Below, in pieces: positions 28,592 through 39,176 of a stretch of DNA of 60,103 nucleotides. The notes under the pieces are model-generated. The model worked only from the letters and a program-made list of their open reading frames with translations. It was not told the DNA's origin and did no database searches. The stretch is from Porticoccaceae bacterium (GTDB lineage: Bacteria > Pseudomonadota > Gammaproteobacteria > Pseudomonadales > Porticoccaceae). The stretch's first letter is position 1. Every line of letters starts with the position of its first letter. The position numbers and the translations under genes were made by a program. The stretch covers positions 1-60,103 of the forward strand of contig JABILI010000072.1 in the NCBI GenBank assembly GCA_018654575.1, written 5' to 3'.

Positions 28592-28858
28592 AAAATTTTC
28601 TTTCCACTCATTAACAATATAATGACAGCAGGTTAACGGTAACGAAAAATGGAGCATTACGTAGCCAAGGCTTTTTTTACCACTTCTCAATTTCGAGTAC
28701 AGTCTAATCAAGACCCATAGTTTACACGATATGATTTACTTGAAATAGCAAGAATCGCCCTAAATCAGCGTATCCAGCAATAGGCTCTACGGACTTGTCT
28801 TTGGGTTTTTCTTGATTGGCCTTACAATGAGTGTAAATTCGCAATCCTATGAAATTCA

Positions 28859-29799
<941 letters not shown>

Positions 29800-29831
29800 A
29801 AAATACTTTTTATGGACCCTAACAATAAACA

Positions 29832-30194
29832 ATGACAAGGCACCCAATCTTGAAAATTGAATCAATATTATCTACCGCACAACTTACCACCCGCGGAAGC
29901 TTTTTTATCTTACTCATTACGTTGACAGTAAACCTATGGCAGCAACAAGCGCCTGGCGTGATTTACTTTTTATATCTGCTGCCGCTGATAATCTTCATTC
30001 CTGGAATTATCAGGGGTGAAACACGCACTCTAATCTGGCTAGGCTTTGTGCTCTTGCTATACTTTGCTATAGCCATCGCCAAGATGAGCAAGCCAGAACC
30101 ATTAATTCTAGATATGATAGAGCTAGCGTTGACTGTTATATTATTTAGTGCAGCGTCTGTAACAGCCCGTGTGAAACAAAAACATAACCTGTGA
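29832..30194 (+). CDS. DUF2069 membrane protein
   Basis: Small integral membrane protein of unknown role, 120 residues. Four hydrophobic segments can be seen at about 19-33, 40-57, 64-78 and 91-108, with KMSKPEP in the last loop and a basic tail (TARVKQKHNL). Family membership is supported by size, topology and position after wrbA. The ATG has no strong ribosome site. Confidence 0.8.
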   Translation: MTRHPILKIESILSTAQLTTRGSFFILLITLTVNLWQQQAPGVIYFLYLLPLIIFIPGIIRGETRTLIWLGFVLLLYFAIAIAKMSKPEPLILDMIELALTVILFSAASVTARVKQKHNL

Positions 30195-30224
30195 TAACCC
30201 ATAAAATATTAAAAGGATGTTTAG

Positions 30225-32081
30225 ATGACTGAGAAAAAACCAGGCCTTTTCAAGCGCGCCTTTAGAATCCTTGGTAATATTTTTACCACCATTCGGAATG
30301 TTTTTAGTTTTTTAATTTTTGGTTTTTTTATCCTTGCTATTGGCGGTATGTTTGGTGATAACTTACAGCCCATACCAGAAAAAGGGGCGCTTTATCTTGC
30401 TCCCCAAGGATTCCTTGTTGATCAAAAAACATATACAGATCCTTTCAATCAGATTCTTTTTCAAGATGATCAGCAAAATTCTGAAACACTCGTAAGAGAT
30501 GTCGTTGAAGCAATAGACACGGCACTTGATGATGAAAGAATTACACACCTGCTTCTTGATACGGACTATATGGCCGGTGGCAGTCTGAGTAAACTGGAAG
30601 AAATTGGCTTAGCACTAAAGCGCTTTGGTGCCGAAAAAACGATTATTGCTATAGGCGACAACTTCACTCAATCACAATATTTTCTTGCCGCTCACGCCAA
30701 TGAAATTATGCTAAATCCGCTTGGCGGAGTAATGATAACTGGCTTTGGCTCTTATCGCAGTTATTTTAAAGAGGCCCTCGACAACCTGAAAATCACAATG
30801 AATATCTTTCGTGCCGGGCAATACAAAAGCGCAGTAGAGCCGTTAATGGGCAATACCATGTCCCCGCAGGTGCGTGATGAAACACAGCATTTACTGGGGG
30901 ATCTGTGGCAGTTCTATATTGCAGAGATCGAAGATTTGAGACACCTTGAAACTGGCACTATTAATGACTATGCCAACAATCTCCATCTTGCGCTGGCAGA
31001 CAATGGTGGTGACTCGGCAGCACTTGCCAAAGAGATTGGATTAATTGATGTCATTGCTACTCGCTCGGAGATCATAGGCTACTTAAATGATAGCATTCCT
31101 GGCTCAGAGGGCGAATTTGACAGTATTGACATGGATAGTTACCTCGCAAATATCAGGCTCAACACTCGCCAATTTTCTGATAAAGAAAACCAAATTGCCC
31201 TGGTCGTAGCCAGCGGCACCATTATGGATGGTCAGCAACCTGAGGGAAGTATTGGAGGAGATACGCTTGCAGATATTTTCACGGACTTGCGCGAAGATGA
31301 GACTGTAAAAGCCGTTGTATTGCGTATTGATAGTGGTGGTGGCAGTGCTTTTGCCTCAGAGATTATTCGCGATTCCATTAATGCTACTCGCAAGAAAGGC
31401 ATCCCGGTGGTCGTTTCAATGAGTGGTGTCGCGGCTTCTGGAGGTTATTGGATTGCGGCAGAAACTGACCGGATCTTGGCTATGTCGACGAGTATAACTG
31501 GCTCGATTGGTGTCTGGGGAGTGATCCCAACTATCGACCAATCCCTCGCTAATTTAGGTGTCTATTCAGATGGCGTTGGTACCACTGATATCTCGGCTAT
31601 GATGGAAATTGATCGTCCCTTATCACTGCAAACAAAATCTATTTTTCAATCCGGTGTCGATAATATATACACTCGCTTTCTCGAACTTGTCGCTAACGGC
31701 CGTGGATCGACACCTGATGATGTCCACGAAATTGCTCAAGGCCGAGTTTGGACCGGCAATCAAGCATTAGTGAATGGTTTGGTTGATGAGCTCGGAGACC
31801 TCAACGATGCTATAGAAATAGCTGCCACATTCGCAAACCTGGATGACTATCAGATTGACTACCGACGCAAAAAGATGTCACCTATGGAAACTCTATTAAC
31901 TGAGATCAATGGTAATGTCACCAAATCTCTGCGCAACTTAGGCTTAAACTCTAATGTTAAAACGGGTATTCCTCAAAGCCTGCAGCGTTATGCCAAGAAA
32001 ATCTTTGGCCCCCTGATAATGATCGATAATCTTAATGATCCTAGAGGACTTTATTTGTACTGCGAAGACTGCCCTCTGTAG
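30225..32081 (+). CDS. sppA: signal peptide peptidase SppA, 67 kDa type
   Basis: Membrane-bound serine protease that degrades cleaved signal peptides in the periplasm. The 618 residues have one N-terminal helix (about 27-43) followed by two ClpP-like halves. The Ser/Lys dyad is visible: Lys201 in AGQYKSAVEP and Ser405 in MSGVAASGGYWIA. Length and tandem halves match the long enterobacterial form. AAGGATG precedes the ATG. It follows DUF2069 by 30 bases and is stopped by a shared terminator. Confidence 0.97.
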   Translation: MTEKKPGLFKRAFRILGNIFTTIRNVFSFLIFGFFILAIGGMFGDNLQPIPEKGALYLAPQGFLVDQKTYTDPFNQILFQDDQQNSETLVRDVVEAIDTALDDERITHLLLDTDYMAGGSLSKLEEIGLALKRFGAEKTIIAIGDNFTQSQYFLAAHANEIMLNPLGGVMITGFGSYRSYFKEALDNLKITMNIFRAGQYKSAVEPLMGNTMSPQVRDETQHLLGDLWQFYIAEIEDLRHLETGTINDYANNLHLALADNGGDSAALAKEIGLIDVIATRSEIIGYLNDSIPGSEGEFDSIDMDSYLANIRLNTRQFSDKENQIALVVASGTIMDGQQPEGSIGGDTLADIFTDLREDETVKAVVLRIDSGGGSAFASEIIRDSINATRKKGIPVVVSMSGVAASGGYWIAAETDRILAMSTSITGSIGVWGVIPTIDQSLANLGVYSDGVGTTDISAMMEIDRPLSLQTKSIFQSGVDNIYTRFLELVANGRGSTPDDVHEIAQGRVWTGNQALVNGLVDELGDLNDAIEIAATFANLDDYQIDYRRKKMSPMETLLTEINGNVTKSLRNLGLNSNVKTGIPQSLQRYAKKIFGPLIMIDNLNDPRGLYLYCEDCPL

Positions 32082-32109
32082 ACAACCTGCACCAAGCTCT
32101 CGGTTTTCG

Positions 32110-32134
32110 AAAAACCCCCAATTAGAGGGGTTTT
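32110..32134. terminator. bidirectional terminator between sppA and hda
   Basis: AAAACCCC (32111-32118) and GGGGTTTT (32127-32134) form an 8-base stem around an 8-base loop between the convergent genes sppA and hda. Each strand ends the stem with a T run, longer on the minus strand (TTTTT), so it can serve both. Confidence 0.75.
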
Positions 32135-32142
32135 CAACAGAG

Positions 32143-32844
32143 TCATAAATCAAGCACCACTTTCACAAAAGGTAGTGTTAATCTTCGTTGTTCTCGCAGT
32201 GAAGCCTTATCCAGTAATTCTAAAGCTTGTATCATGGCATGACTGCTTCTAGGTAACCGATTCAGCAAGAAATTAGCCACTTCATCGGATACATATAAAC
32301 CACGACTATTAGCGCGATACTGTAAAAGCCGCCTTTGATCTTCGCCTTTATAGGCTGGTAGATGCAGAGATACACCGGATTTTAGCCTGGACAATAAATC
32401 CTGTAATTTCAAGCCCAAATGATCTGGACTGCTGTGCGCAGAGATGATGAGACGGCACCCACTATCGCGGCATCGATTAAATAAGTTGAAAAGTGGTACT
32501 TGCCACTCCTCAAGATGCGCAACCAGCTGCAGGTCGTCAATACAGACTATTGGGGCCAATTCAAGGGCTTCAAAAACCTGTTCCGGGGGGTAATCGCACA
32601 ATTCCTTCAAGGGCAAATAAATCGCGCCATAATTATGCCCAAGCTCGGTGGTCTGACAGCTCGCCTGAAGAAGGTGCGACAAGCCCACACCGCTAGCGCC
32701 AGACAAATAGGCGAAACGCCTGCCTTCATCTTTTAGTACAAAAGTTGCCATGTGCTGCGGTGTGCCATTAGGCGCATAAAAGTTATCAAAGGTTGCCTGG
32801 TCGTCCAAAGCAACTGGCAAACTAAGTTGCTGAAAATTTTGCAT
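32143..32844 (-). CDS. hda: DnaA regulatory inactivator Hda
   Basis: AAA+ protein that, with the DNA-loaded sliding clamp, promotes DnaA-ATP hydrolysis and so prevents re-initiation. The 233 residues start with the clamp-binding motif QQLSLP (5-10), followed by a DnaA domain III-like region with VCIDDLQLV (Walker B) and an arginine-finger type segment LPRSSHAM. The Walker A loop reads GASGVGLSH (49-57): the usual Lys, or the Arg of E. coli Hda, is Leu. Starts within the stop of the DUF2066 gene (TAATG). Confidence 0.93.
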   Translation of the reverse strand: MQNFQQLSLPVALDDQATFDNFYAPNGTPQHMATFVLKDEGRRFAYLSGASGVGLSHLLQASCQTTELGHNYGAIYLPLKELCDYPPEQVFEALELAPIVCIDDLQLVAHLEEWQVPLFNLFNRCRDSGCRLIISAHSSPDHLGLKLQDLLSRLKSGVSLHLPAYKGEDQRRLLQYRANSRGLYVSDEVANFLLNRLPRSSHAMIQALELLDKASLREQRRLTLPFVKVVLDL

Positions 32845-33941
32845 TATTTAATCCAATCGAATGTAAGCTGCTGATTTTCTATCTCTATATCAGCATTCCA
32901 ATCGTGAAATCGGCCGCTGCGCACAAGGGCATTCCTCAGTAGTTCTTGGCCACCTTCAGCCTCTACCGACATTATAAGTTGATTTCCTCTTGTAGAAAAT
33001 AGATCGACCGAGTCTATCACCTCTAATTTTTTGAGTTGCTTAAGTACCGATTGATAAGCGCTGTATGAATTAACATTATAAATTTCTAGCAATAATTTAT
33101 TGGTGTCTGATCGAGGTATATAACTAAAAGATCGGGTCATACGGTCGAGTAAATTATCAACGGCCATTTCTAGAAAGTGCTCGTCTCCTTCAGAGCGAAA
33201 ATCGTTTAACTGTCGACGTCCCCCTGCCTGATATAACCATGAACCACGAACCTCCCCAGTGGATGTACGATAAAATCGTAAAGCAATCCAGCCGTCTGTT
33301 TGGTAGCGCTGGGAAGCCAGCGCAAGGTCGTCAGCTTTTAGATTCCAAGCTTGCTCTATCGGTAAGACTAATTGATCCTCTAAGTCAAAAGTAGGGAGTA
33401 TATAAGGAATCCCACGGGATCGCATCGCGCGGTCAAAACGCGTCAAAAAAACTGCGTCGACAGAATCTATAGTGCTCTCTGCCGCTACGTCTTCTCCGAT
33501 AAATCCGCGACCTGCAGTTGGGTCATCACGGATAATCCAAACTAGAAACTTGGGCCGATTAGAGGGTAAGATCGGTAATTGTGCCTGTCGGATCAATAGA
33601 TCTATTGCCGAGCGCGAAAATTTAACTCTCAAGCCAAAACCAGGACTATCAGACAGATAATCCTTTGCGTTTAAGTCAAGGGGCAAGTCCTCAAAGCTCA
33701 ATGCGTCGACGTAACCATTAGCATTACTCAAAAATGGAGCGAGGCGAGTTGATTGAAAGGTTTGACTATTGCCCGTTAATTTTATTAGCACATTTTGTAA
33801 GGCATCTAGCACCCCCTGCTCGCGTGCAGAAGAGCTTTGATCTGCTATAGGCACCATGGCGCTATATAAATCATTAACCTCTTCAGCCGCACAATAAGGG
33901 CTAACAAAGAACAATACTAGAATCAAAAGACGCCGCAACAT
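32844..33941 (-). CDS. DUF2066 exported protein
   Basis: Function unknown. The 365 residues begin with a signal peptide (MLRRLLILVLFFVSPYCAAE, cleavage near CAA-EEV) and continue with the family start YSAMVPIADQSSSAREQGVLDALQNVLIKLTGN. Its hda neighbour and the divergent purM are the usual surroundings in pseudomonads. Translationally coupled to hda. Confidence 0.88.
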   Translation of the reverse strand: MLRRLLILVLFFVSPYCAAEEVNDLYSAMVPIADQSSSAREQGVLDALQNVLIKLTGNSQTFQSTRLAPFLSNANGYVDALSFEDLPLDLNAKDYLSDSPGFGLRVKFSRSAIDLLIRQAQLPILPSNRPKFLVWIIRDDPTAGRGFIGEDVAAESTIDSVDAVFLTRFDRAMRSRGIPYILPTFDLEDQLVLPIEQAWNLKADDLALASQRYQTDGWIALRFYRTSTGEVRGSWLYQAGGRRQLNDFRSEGDEHFLEMAVDNLLDRMTRSFSYIPRSDTNKLLLEIYNVNSYSAYQSVLKQLKKLEVIDSVDLFSTRGNQLIMSVEAEGGQELLRNALVRSGRFHDWNADIEIENQQLTFDWIK

Positions 33942-34094
33942 ATTTACTCCAACCTAATGTCTGACATTGTACCAGTGGTTAATCAAGATTAGACTCCTCT
34001 ACGAAGAAATACGCAGAGTAAAATAAGATTAATTAAAAAATAGCGCCCGCCTAACAGCCGCGCTAAAATACCGGTTTTCCAAAGGAACCCACCC

Positions 34095-35150
34095 ATGTCC
34101 GAAAAAAATCAATCTTTGAGCTACAAAGATGCTGGTGTCGATATTGATGCAGGTAACGCCCTGATCGAAAAAATTAAAGGTGCCGCAAAACGTACTCGCC
34201 GCCCTGAAGTAATGGCCGGCCTGGGTGGTTTTGGCGCACTTTTCGAACTACCCACAGGATACAAAGAACCCGTATTGGTGTCTGGCACTGACGGTGTAGG
34301 TACCAAACTTCGGCTCGCACTGGATCATAACAAGCATGACACTGTTGGTATTGATCTGGTAGCCATGTGCGTTAACGACCTTATTGTGTGTGGCGCAGAA
34401 CCTCTCTTTTTCCTAGACTATTACGCGACAGGAAAACTCGACATAGACACTGCGGCAGCTGTTGTTAATGGTATAGCTGACGGATGTGAACTTTCGGGCT
34501 GCTCTTTAATTGGCGGTGAAACTGCTGAAATGCCTGGGATGTATGAAGACAAAGACTATGACCTTGCTGGCTTTTGTGTCGGTATTGCTGAAAAGTCCAA
34601 ACTCATCGATGGCAGCCAAGTTGCAGTAGGTGATACATTAATTGGCTTGACGTCTAGCGGCCCCCATTCCAATGGCTATTCTCTGATACGCAAAGTACTT
34701 GAGGTTACTAACACAGACCCCGCGACCACAAAGCTTGATGGGATCCCGCTCATTGATTTACTAATGGCTCCTACAAAGATCTATGTAAAGTCCCTACTAG
34801 GTCTGATTGCACAATCTCCTGTAAACGCCCTCGCCCATATTACAGGTGGTGGTTTACTAGAAAATATTCCGCGTGTACTGCCAGAAAACTCTAAAGCAAT
34901 CATTGATACCAACTCATGGGTACGGCCATCTGTTTTCGATTGGTTACAGAAAGATGGCAATATTGACGAATATGAAATGCATCGCACCCTTAATTGCGGT
35001 GTCGGCATGGTGATCTGTGTGCCCTCCTCAAGCGCACAGACTGCATTGACTATTTTGGCTGATAGTGGTGAAACTGCCTTTATCCTCGGATCTATTGATG
35101 AGATGAAAGCTGGGGACCATCAGGTTCAACTATTAGGACTAGCTCTATGA
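34095..35150 (+). CDS. purM: phosphoribosylformylglycinamidine cyclo-ligase
   Basis: AIR synthetase, closing the imidazole ring in purine synthesis. The 351 residues contain the family landmarks [70 protein letters not shown] and [20 protein letters not shown] lies nine bases before the ATG. It overlaps purN by four bases (ATGA) and is divergent from the DUF2066 gene over 153 bases. Confidence 0.98.
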   Translation: MSEKNQSLSYKDAGVDIDAGNALIEKIKGAAKRTRRPEVMAGLGGFGALFELPTGYKEPVLVSGTDGVGTKLRLALDHNKHDTVGIDLVAMCVNDLIVCGAEPLFFLDYYATGKLDIDTAAAVVNGIADGCELSGCSLIGGETAEMPGMYEDKDYDLAGFCVGIAEKSKLIDGSQVAVGDTLIGLTSSGPHSNGYSLIRKVLEVTNTDPATTKLDGIPLIDLLMAPTKIYVKSLLGLIAQSPVNALAHITGGGLLENIPRVLPENSKAIIDTNSWVRPSVFDWLQKDGNIDEYEMHRTLNCGVGMVICVPSSSAQTALTILADSGETAFILGSIDEMKAGDHQVQLLGLAL

Positions 35151-35821
35151 GTACTGGCCAAAAGCCAACTTCTCGTATAGTCGTCCTTATTTCTGGTAGC
35201 GGCTCTAATCTGCAGTCACTCATTGACGCATGCCATAATAATGAGATAAAAGCTCAGATCACTGCAGTGATTAGCAATAAGCCTAGCGTTAAAGGATTAG
35301 ATCGGGCTACTGCAGCCAATATTCCAACACTTGTCATTGATCATCGTGACTTTAGTTCGAGGCAGGAATTTGATCAACATCTTTCAGAGGCCATCCAAAA
35401 CTTCTCGCCTGATCTAGTCATTTTGGCTGGTTTCATGAGGATTCTAACCCCTGACTTTATTAATCAGTTTGATGGTAAACTACTCAATATACATCCCTCA
35501 CTGTTACCCGCCTACCAAGGTCTAGATACACATCAGCGGGCAATAGATGCGGGTGATTCAAAAGCTGGCGCTACCGTGCACTTTGTGACTCCAGAACTAG
35601 ATGGCGGACCTCCAGTGCTTCAGGCTGAAGTTGCCATTAGTCCGGCCGATGACCCTCAGGATTTAGCCGCGCGGGTCTTAACAATGGAGCATAAAATATA
35701 CCCAGCGGCGGCCCAATGGTTTTGTGACGGTCGTTTAACGTCGCAAAATGGCAAAGCCTTCTTGGATGGCGTGTTGATTGGAAAAAACGGAATATTATTT
35801 GATGTTAATAATGAACGCTAA
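35147..35821 (+). CDS. purN: phosphoribosylglycinamide formyltransferase
   Basis: GAR transformylase using 10-formyl-THF in purine synthesis. The 224 residues show [23 protein letters not shown], the catalytic segment [18 protein letters not shown] (Asn and His) and [15 protein letters not shown] with the essential Asp. Start overlaps the purM stop, implying coupled translation. Confidence 0.98.
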   Translation: MSTGQKPTSRIVVLISGSGSNLQSLIDACHNNEIKAQITAVISNKPSVKGLDRATAANIPTLVIDHRDFSSRQEFDQHLSEAIQNFSPDLVILAGFMRILTPDFINQFDGKLLNIHPSLLPAYQGLDTHQRAIDAGDSKAGATVHFVTPELDGGPPVLQAEVAISPADDPQDLAARVLTMEHKIYPAAAQWFCDGRLTSQNGKAFLDGVLIGKNGILFDVNNER

Positions 35822-35877
35822 TCGTTTTTGTTGCTCTAAAGCCTAATCAACTTGCTTAAACACTTATGTAGGTATAA

Positions 35878-36657
35878 ATGAATAGATCAGCAATGCTGGA
35901 GAGATTTACTCGAGTCATCGGATTCATAATAATTTCCGCAATAGTTTCTCTGCTAAGTCCTGCATTGACCGTAGCATCAACAACCAATAACGAAATAGCC
36001 ATCTATAGCGCGCAATATAGGGCCAATTACAATGGGCTAGCCATCAAGGCCCACCACCAACTTCAGCAATTAGAGGATGGTTCTTATATAGAAATTTTGG
36101 ACGCTAAAAGTATCCTTGGAAGAATCAAAGAAAGCGCTAAATTTGTAATTGACAATCAACAAAAAATTATTCCTTATCAATACAGCTACAAGCGTTCACT
36201 AGTCGGTACATCTCGCGTTGAGAAGCAAGTCTTTGACTGGCCTAATAAACAACTTAAATACACTAAGAATGATGAGGCTCAGATCATTGATCTAGAGCTG
36301 GGGACCCTTGACGTCGTTACTCATAAGTTACAATTGCGACGTGACCTACAAGCAGGGAAAAAGGTCTTTTCTTATCCTGTCTTGATCCGTGGTAAGCGCA
36401 AGCAGTATGATTATGAAGTGGTAGCATCAGAGATCCTAACTACTGCGATTGGCCCACTGAATACCACGAAGATTCGTAGAGTGAGCAATAATAACACTCG
36501 TGAAACAGTTATTTGGCTGGCGACTGACTGGGATTTCTTGCTGGTAGAATTAAGCCATACTGAGAAGGGTGACAGTCATCAACTAAAGATTATTCAAGGT
36601 CGGGTAAATGAACGTGATATCTTACCGTTACAACCTGCTGAAGAGAAAAAGTCATGA
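35878..36657 (+). CDS. DUF3108 exported protein
   Basis: Function unknown; the family occurs beside purMN in pseudomonads. The 259 residues start with a signal peptide or anchor (FIIISAIVSLLSPALTVAST) followed by the family pattern YSAQYRANYNGLAIKAHHQLQQ, IEILDAKSILGRIKES and KRSLVGTSRVEKQVFDW. It is predicted periplasmic. It overlaps the next gene by four bases (ATGA). Confidence 0.87.
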   Translation: MNRSAMLERFTRVIGFIIISAIVSLLSPALTVASTTNNEIAIYSAQYRANYNGLAIKAHHQLQQLEDGSYIEILDAKSILGRIKESAKFVIDNQQKIIPYQYSYKRSLVGTSRVEKQVFDWPNKQLKYTKNDEAQIIDLELGTLDVVTHKLQLRRDLQAGKKVFSYPVLIRGKRKQYDYEVVASEILTTAIGPLNTTKIRRVSNNNTRETVIWLATDWDFLLVELSHTEKGDSHQLKIIQGRVNERDILPLQPAEEKKS

Positions 36658-37514
36658 CTAAACGAGACGCAACCAATAAGAGTAAATCTATCCTCACTCT
36701 CGGTACTCTCGCATCGCTCATTATCGTTGGGGGTGTACTCTACCAAGCTCAAAAAGACCTACCTAATGACTCTGAACTTCTCTCAATACCTGAACAAGTC
36801 GTCGATGTTGTCATAGCTCCTGCGATAGTTCCAGAAGCCACCATCCCAAAAGTGCTTAATCAGCCAGATGGAGTCGACGTAGCATCCAAGACATCGTCAG
36901 AGCCTGTAAAAACACCGTTACCAACGTTGGACACGAGTGATGAGTTCGTACGAGAACGCATTGTATTAATGAGTAACAAGGCTGAAATAAATAGCTGGCT
37001 GGCGACCGATGACCTTGTTCGCCGAACTGCTAGTTATCTCGACGGCCTCTCTAGAGGCATAATACTGGGTAAGATTTTCCCGTTAAGTTCTCCCCAAAGT
37101 AGCTTTGCAACTCATAACGAGGGCGATGTGATTTGGCTGAATGCCGGTAACTATGAGCGATATAACACTACGGTTGCAGTGCTCGCATCGCTAAACATGA
37201 ACTCAATGGCGCAAATGTTCCACTTTGCGCGTCCTTTGCTAGAAAGCGCATTTCGTGAGATGGGGTATAAGCCCCGTCAGATGGATGGAATATTGTTAAC
37301 CGCGATAGATCAGGTTCTAAATACGCCCATTATAGTCGAGCCTATTAGCCTCACTCGCGATTCTGTAGCCTATAAATATGCCGACATGTCGCTAGAATCT
37401 TTAACACCACTGCAAAAACAGCTCATACGCACGGGCCCTGAAAATACACAAAGATTGCAACAGCAGGCGCTCTTATTGAAGAACGCTTTGCTTAATCCAA
37501 ACGGAAATCAATAG
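36654..37514 (+). CDS. DUF3014 membrane-anchored protein
   Basis: Function unknown. The 286 residues have one N-terminal transmembrane helix (about 13-28), a Pro/Val-rich linker to about 90 and a globular domain. The domain motifs WLATDDLVRRTASYLDGLSRG, GNYERYNTTVAVLASL and FREMGY match DUF3014. It is predicted to face the periplasm. Coupled to the DUF3108 gene and convergent with dcd. Confidence 0.82.
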   Translation: MTKRDATNKSKSILTLGTLASLIIVGGVLYQAQKDLPNDSELLSIPEQVVDVVIAPAIVPEATIPKVLNQPDGVDVASKTSSEPVKTPLPTLDTSDEFVRERIVLMSNKAEINSWLATDDLVRRTASYLDGLSRGIILGKIFPLSSPQSSFATHNEGDVIWLNAGNYERYNTTVAVLASLNMNSMAQMFHFARPLLESAFREMGYKPRQMDGILLTAIDQVLNTPIIVEPISLTRDSVAYKYADMSLESLTPLQKQLIRTGPENTQRLQQQALLLKNALLNPNGNQ

Positions 37515-37543
37515 TCATATCTACGCTTAAAGATCGCCTTAAA

Positions 37544-38110
37544 TTAAGCCTTAGGCAGAGTCACGCCAGTTTGCCCCTGATATTTACCGCCTCTATCCGC
37601 ATAGGATGTGGCACAAACTTCATCAGATTCAAAAAACAACATTTGGGCAACACCTTCATTGGCATAAATCTTTGCCGGAAGGTTAGTGGTGTTAGAAAAC
37701 TCGAGTGTCACATGCCCTTCCCATTCTGGCTCAAGCGGTGTCACATTGACAATAATGCCACATCGGGCATAGGTCGATTTGCCTAAACAGATAGTCAAGA
37801 CCGAACGTGGAATTCTAAAATATTCGACCGTTCTTGCTAACGCAAAAGAGTTAGGTGGAATGATGCAATAATCTCCGCTGACATTAACAAAGGAGTCATC
37901 ATCAAAATTCTTGGGGTCCACGGTCTTTGAATGAATATTGGTAAATATTTTAAACTCATTAGCGCAACGGACATCGTATCCATAACTAGAAACACCATAA
38001 GAGATAACTCTTTCCTCTCCATCATAGCGAACCTGCTCTGCTTCATAGGGCTCGATCATTTTATGTTGCTCGGCCATACGACGTATCCAATTGTCTGATT
38101 TAATGCTCAT
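37544..38110 (-). CDS. dcd: dCTP deaminase
   Basis: Deaminates dCTP to dUTP for thymidylate supply. The 188 residues have the usual trimeric dUTPase-like fold signatures: [53 protein letters not shown] and the C-terminal [18 protein letters not shown] that closes the active site. ATG start. The 127-base gap to apbC is without a gene. Confidence 0.97.
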   Translation of the reverse strand: MSIKSDNWIRRMAEQHKMIEPYEAEQVRYDGEERVISYGVSSYGYDVRCANEFKIFTNIHSKTVDPKNFDDDSFVNVSGDYCIIPPNSFALARTVEYFRIPRSVLTICLGKSTYARCGIIVNVTPLEPEWEGHVTLEFSNTTNLPAKIYANEGVAQMLFFESDEVCATSYADRGGKYQGQTGVTLPKA

Positions 38111-38237
38111 GAATTAACTTCTCTTAGTTAGATTATTACGCGCAAAACGCTCGTTAAAAGTCGACTTAAAAACGCCAACGGTATGATACGCATTTACAGC
38201 TTTTCAGCAAGACCCGACACCGCGGGATTAGGCCCTA

Positions 38238-39041
38238 TTACTCAAACTCTATGTCTGGACCACTATCGACATGCATTAAGTCTAGGGCTGCCATCACAGA
38301 CCGGGCGATATTCCGATACTGTTGTGCAATAAGTTGATCCGGAAAAGCCACCGCCAAAGGCTGCCCTTTATCGCCCTGTTGCCTAATCGAAAGGTCTAAA
38401 GGAAGACTGCCCAATAATGTAGTACCGTAATCAGCTGCCACTCTTTGACCCCCACCATCGCCGAAAACATGCTCCGCATGACCACACTCAGTGCAAACAT
38501 GGACTGCCATATTCTCTACAATGCCTAACACGGGTATTTTCACTTTAAGGAACATCTCAATACCTTTTTGGGCATCAAGCAAGGCAATATCCTGGGGAGT
38601 CGTGACAATAACCGCTCCCGCTACCTGTACCTTTTGCGACAACGTAAGCTGAATGTCACCAGTACCAGGAGGCATATCCACCACCAGTATATCGAGCTCA
38701 CCCCACTGGGTTTGCTGTAATAATTGTTGTAACGCGCCAGCTGCCATAGGACCACGCCATGCCATCGGCGTCTTATCTGTTACCAAATAGGCCATAGACA
38801 TAGTAGCAACGCCATGAGCCTCAATGGGCTTAAGGTATTTTTCATCTACTGCTTCAGGGCGAGTATTTTCTTCGATACCAAGCATCATACCGATACTTGG
38901 GCCATAGATATCTGCATCTAAAAGCCCTACTCGATAGCCTTCCTGATGCAATGCCAACGCCAAGTTAACCGCCGTTGTTGACTTTCCTACTCCGCCTTTG
39001 CCTGATGCAACTGCAATAATATTTTTCACCTGACTTAACAC
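38238..39041 (-). CDS. apbC: Mrp/ApbC-type Fe-S cluster carrier ATPase
   Basis: ParA/MinD-like P-loop ATPase that carries Fe-S clusters. The 267 residues show the deviant Walker A GKGGVGKST (15-23), DADIYGPSIG, DMPPGTGD and a CxxC pair (CTECGH) where the bridging cluster binds. The N-terminal MIP18/DUF59 domain of enterobacterial Mrp is absent, giving a short form. The start is GTG preceded by GGGGTG. Divergent from metG, its common neighbour. Confidence 0.93.
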   Translation of the reverse strand: MLSQVKNIIAVASGKGGVGKSTTAVNLALALHQEGYRVGLLDADIYGPSIGMMLGIEENTRPEAVDEKYLKPIEAHGVATMSMAYLVTDKTPMAWRGPMAAGALQQLLQQTQWGELDILVVDMPPGTGDIQLTLSQKVQVAGAVIVTTPQDIALLDAQKGIEMFLKVKIPVLGIVENMAVHVCTECGHAEHVFGDGGGQRVAADYGTTLLGSLPLDLSIRQQGDKGQPLAVAFPDQLIAQQYRNIARSVMAALDLMHVDSGPDIEFE

Positions 39042-39176
39042 TAAAACACCCCAACCTATACTCTATTTAATTACTACGACAACTTAACGCCGCTATTTCG
39101 CTCAATAGCCCATGAAAAGTTGATATAAAATCGCTATACTCGCATCTCTTTCAAGCTGCCGAAAAAGATTTCTAAC

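Noticed and set aside
28592-28711. 40-residue N-terminal extension of the TlpA-like protein
   Set aside because: It would place the lipoprotein signal peptide inside the protein.
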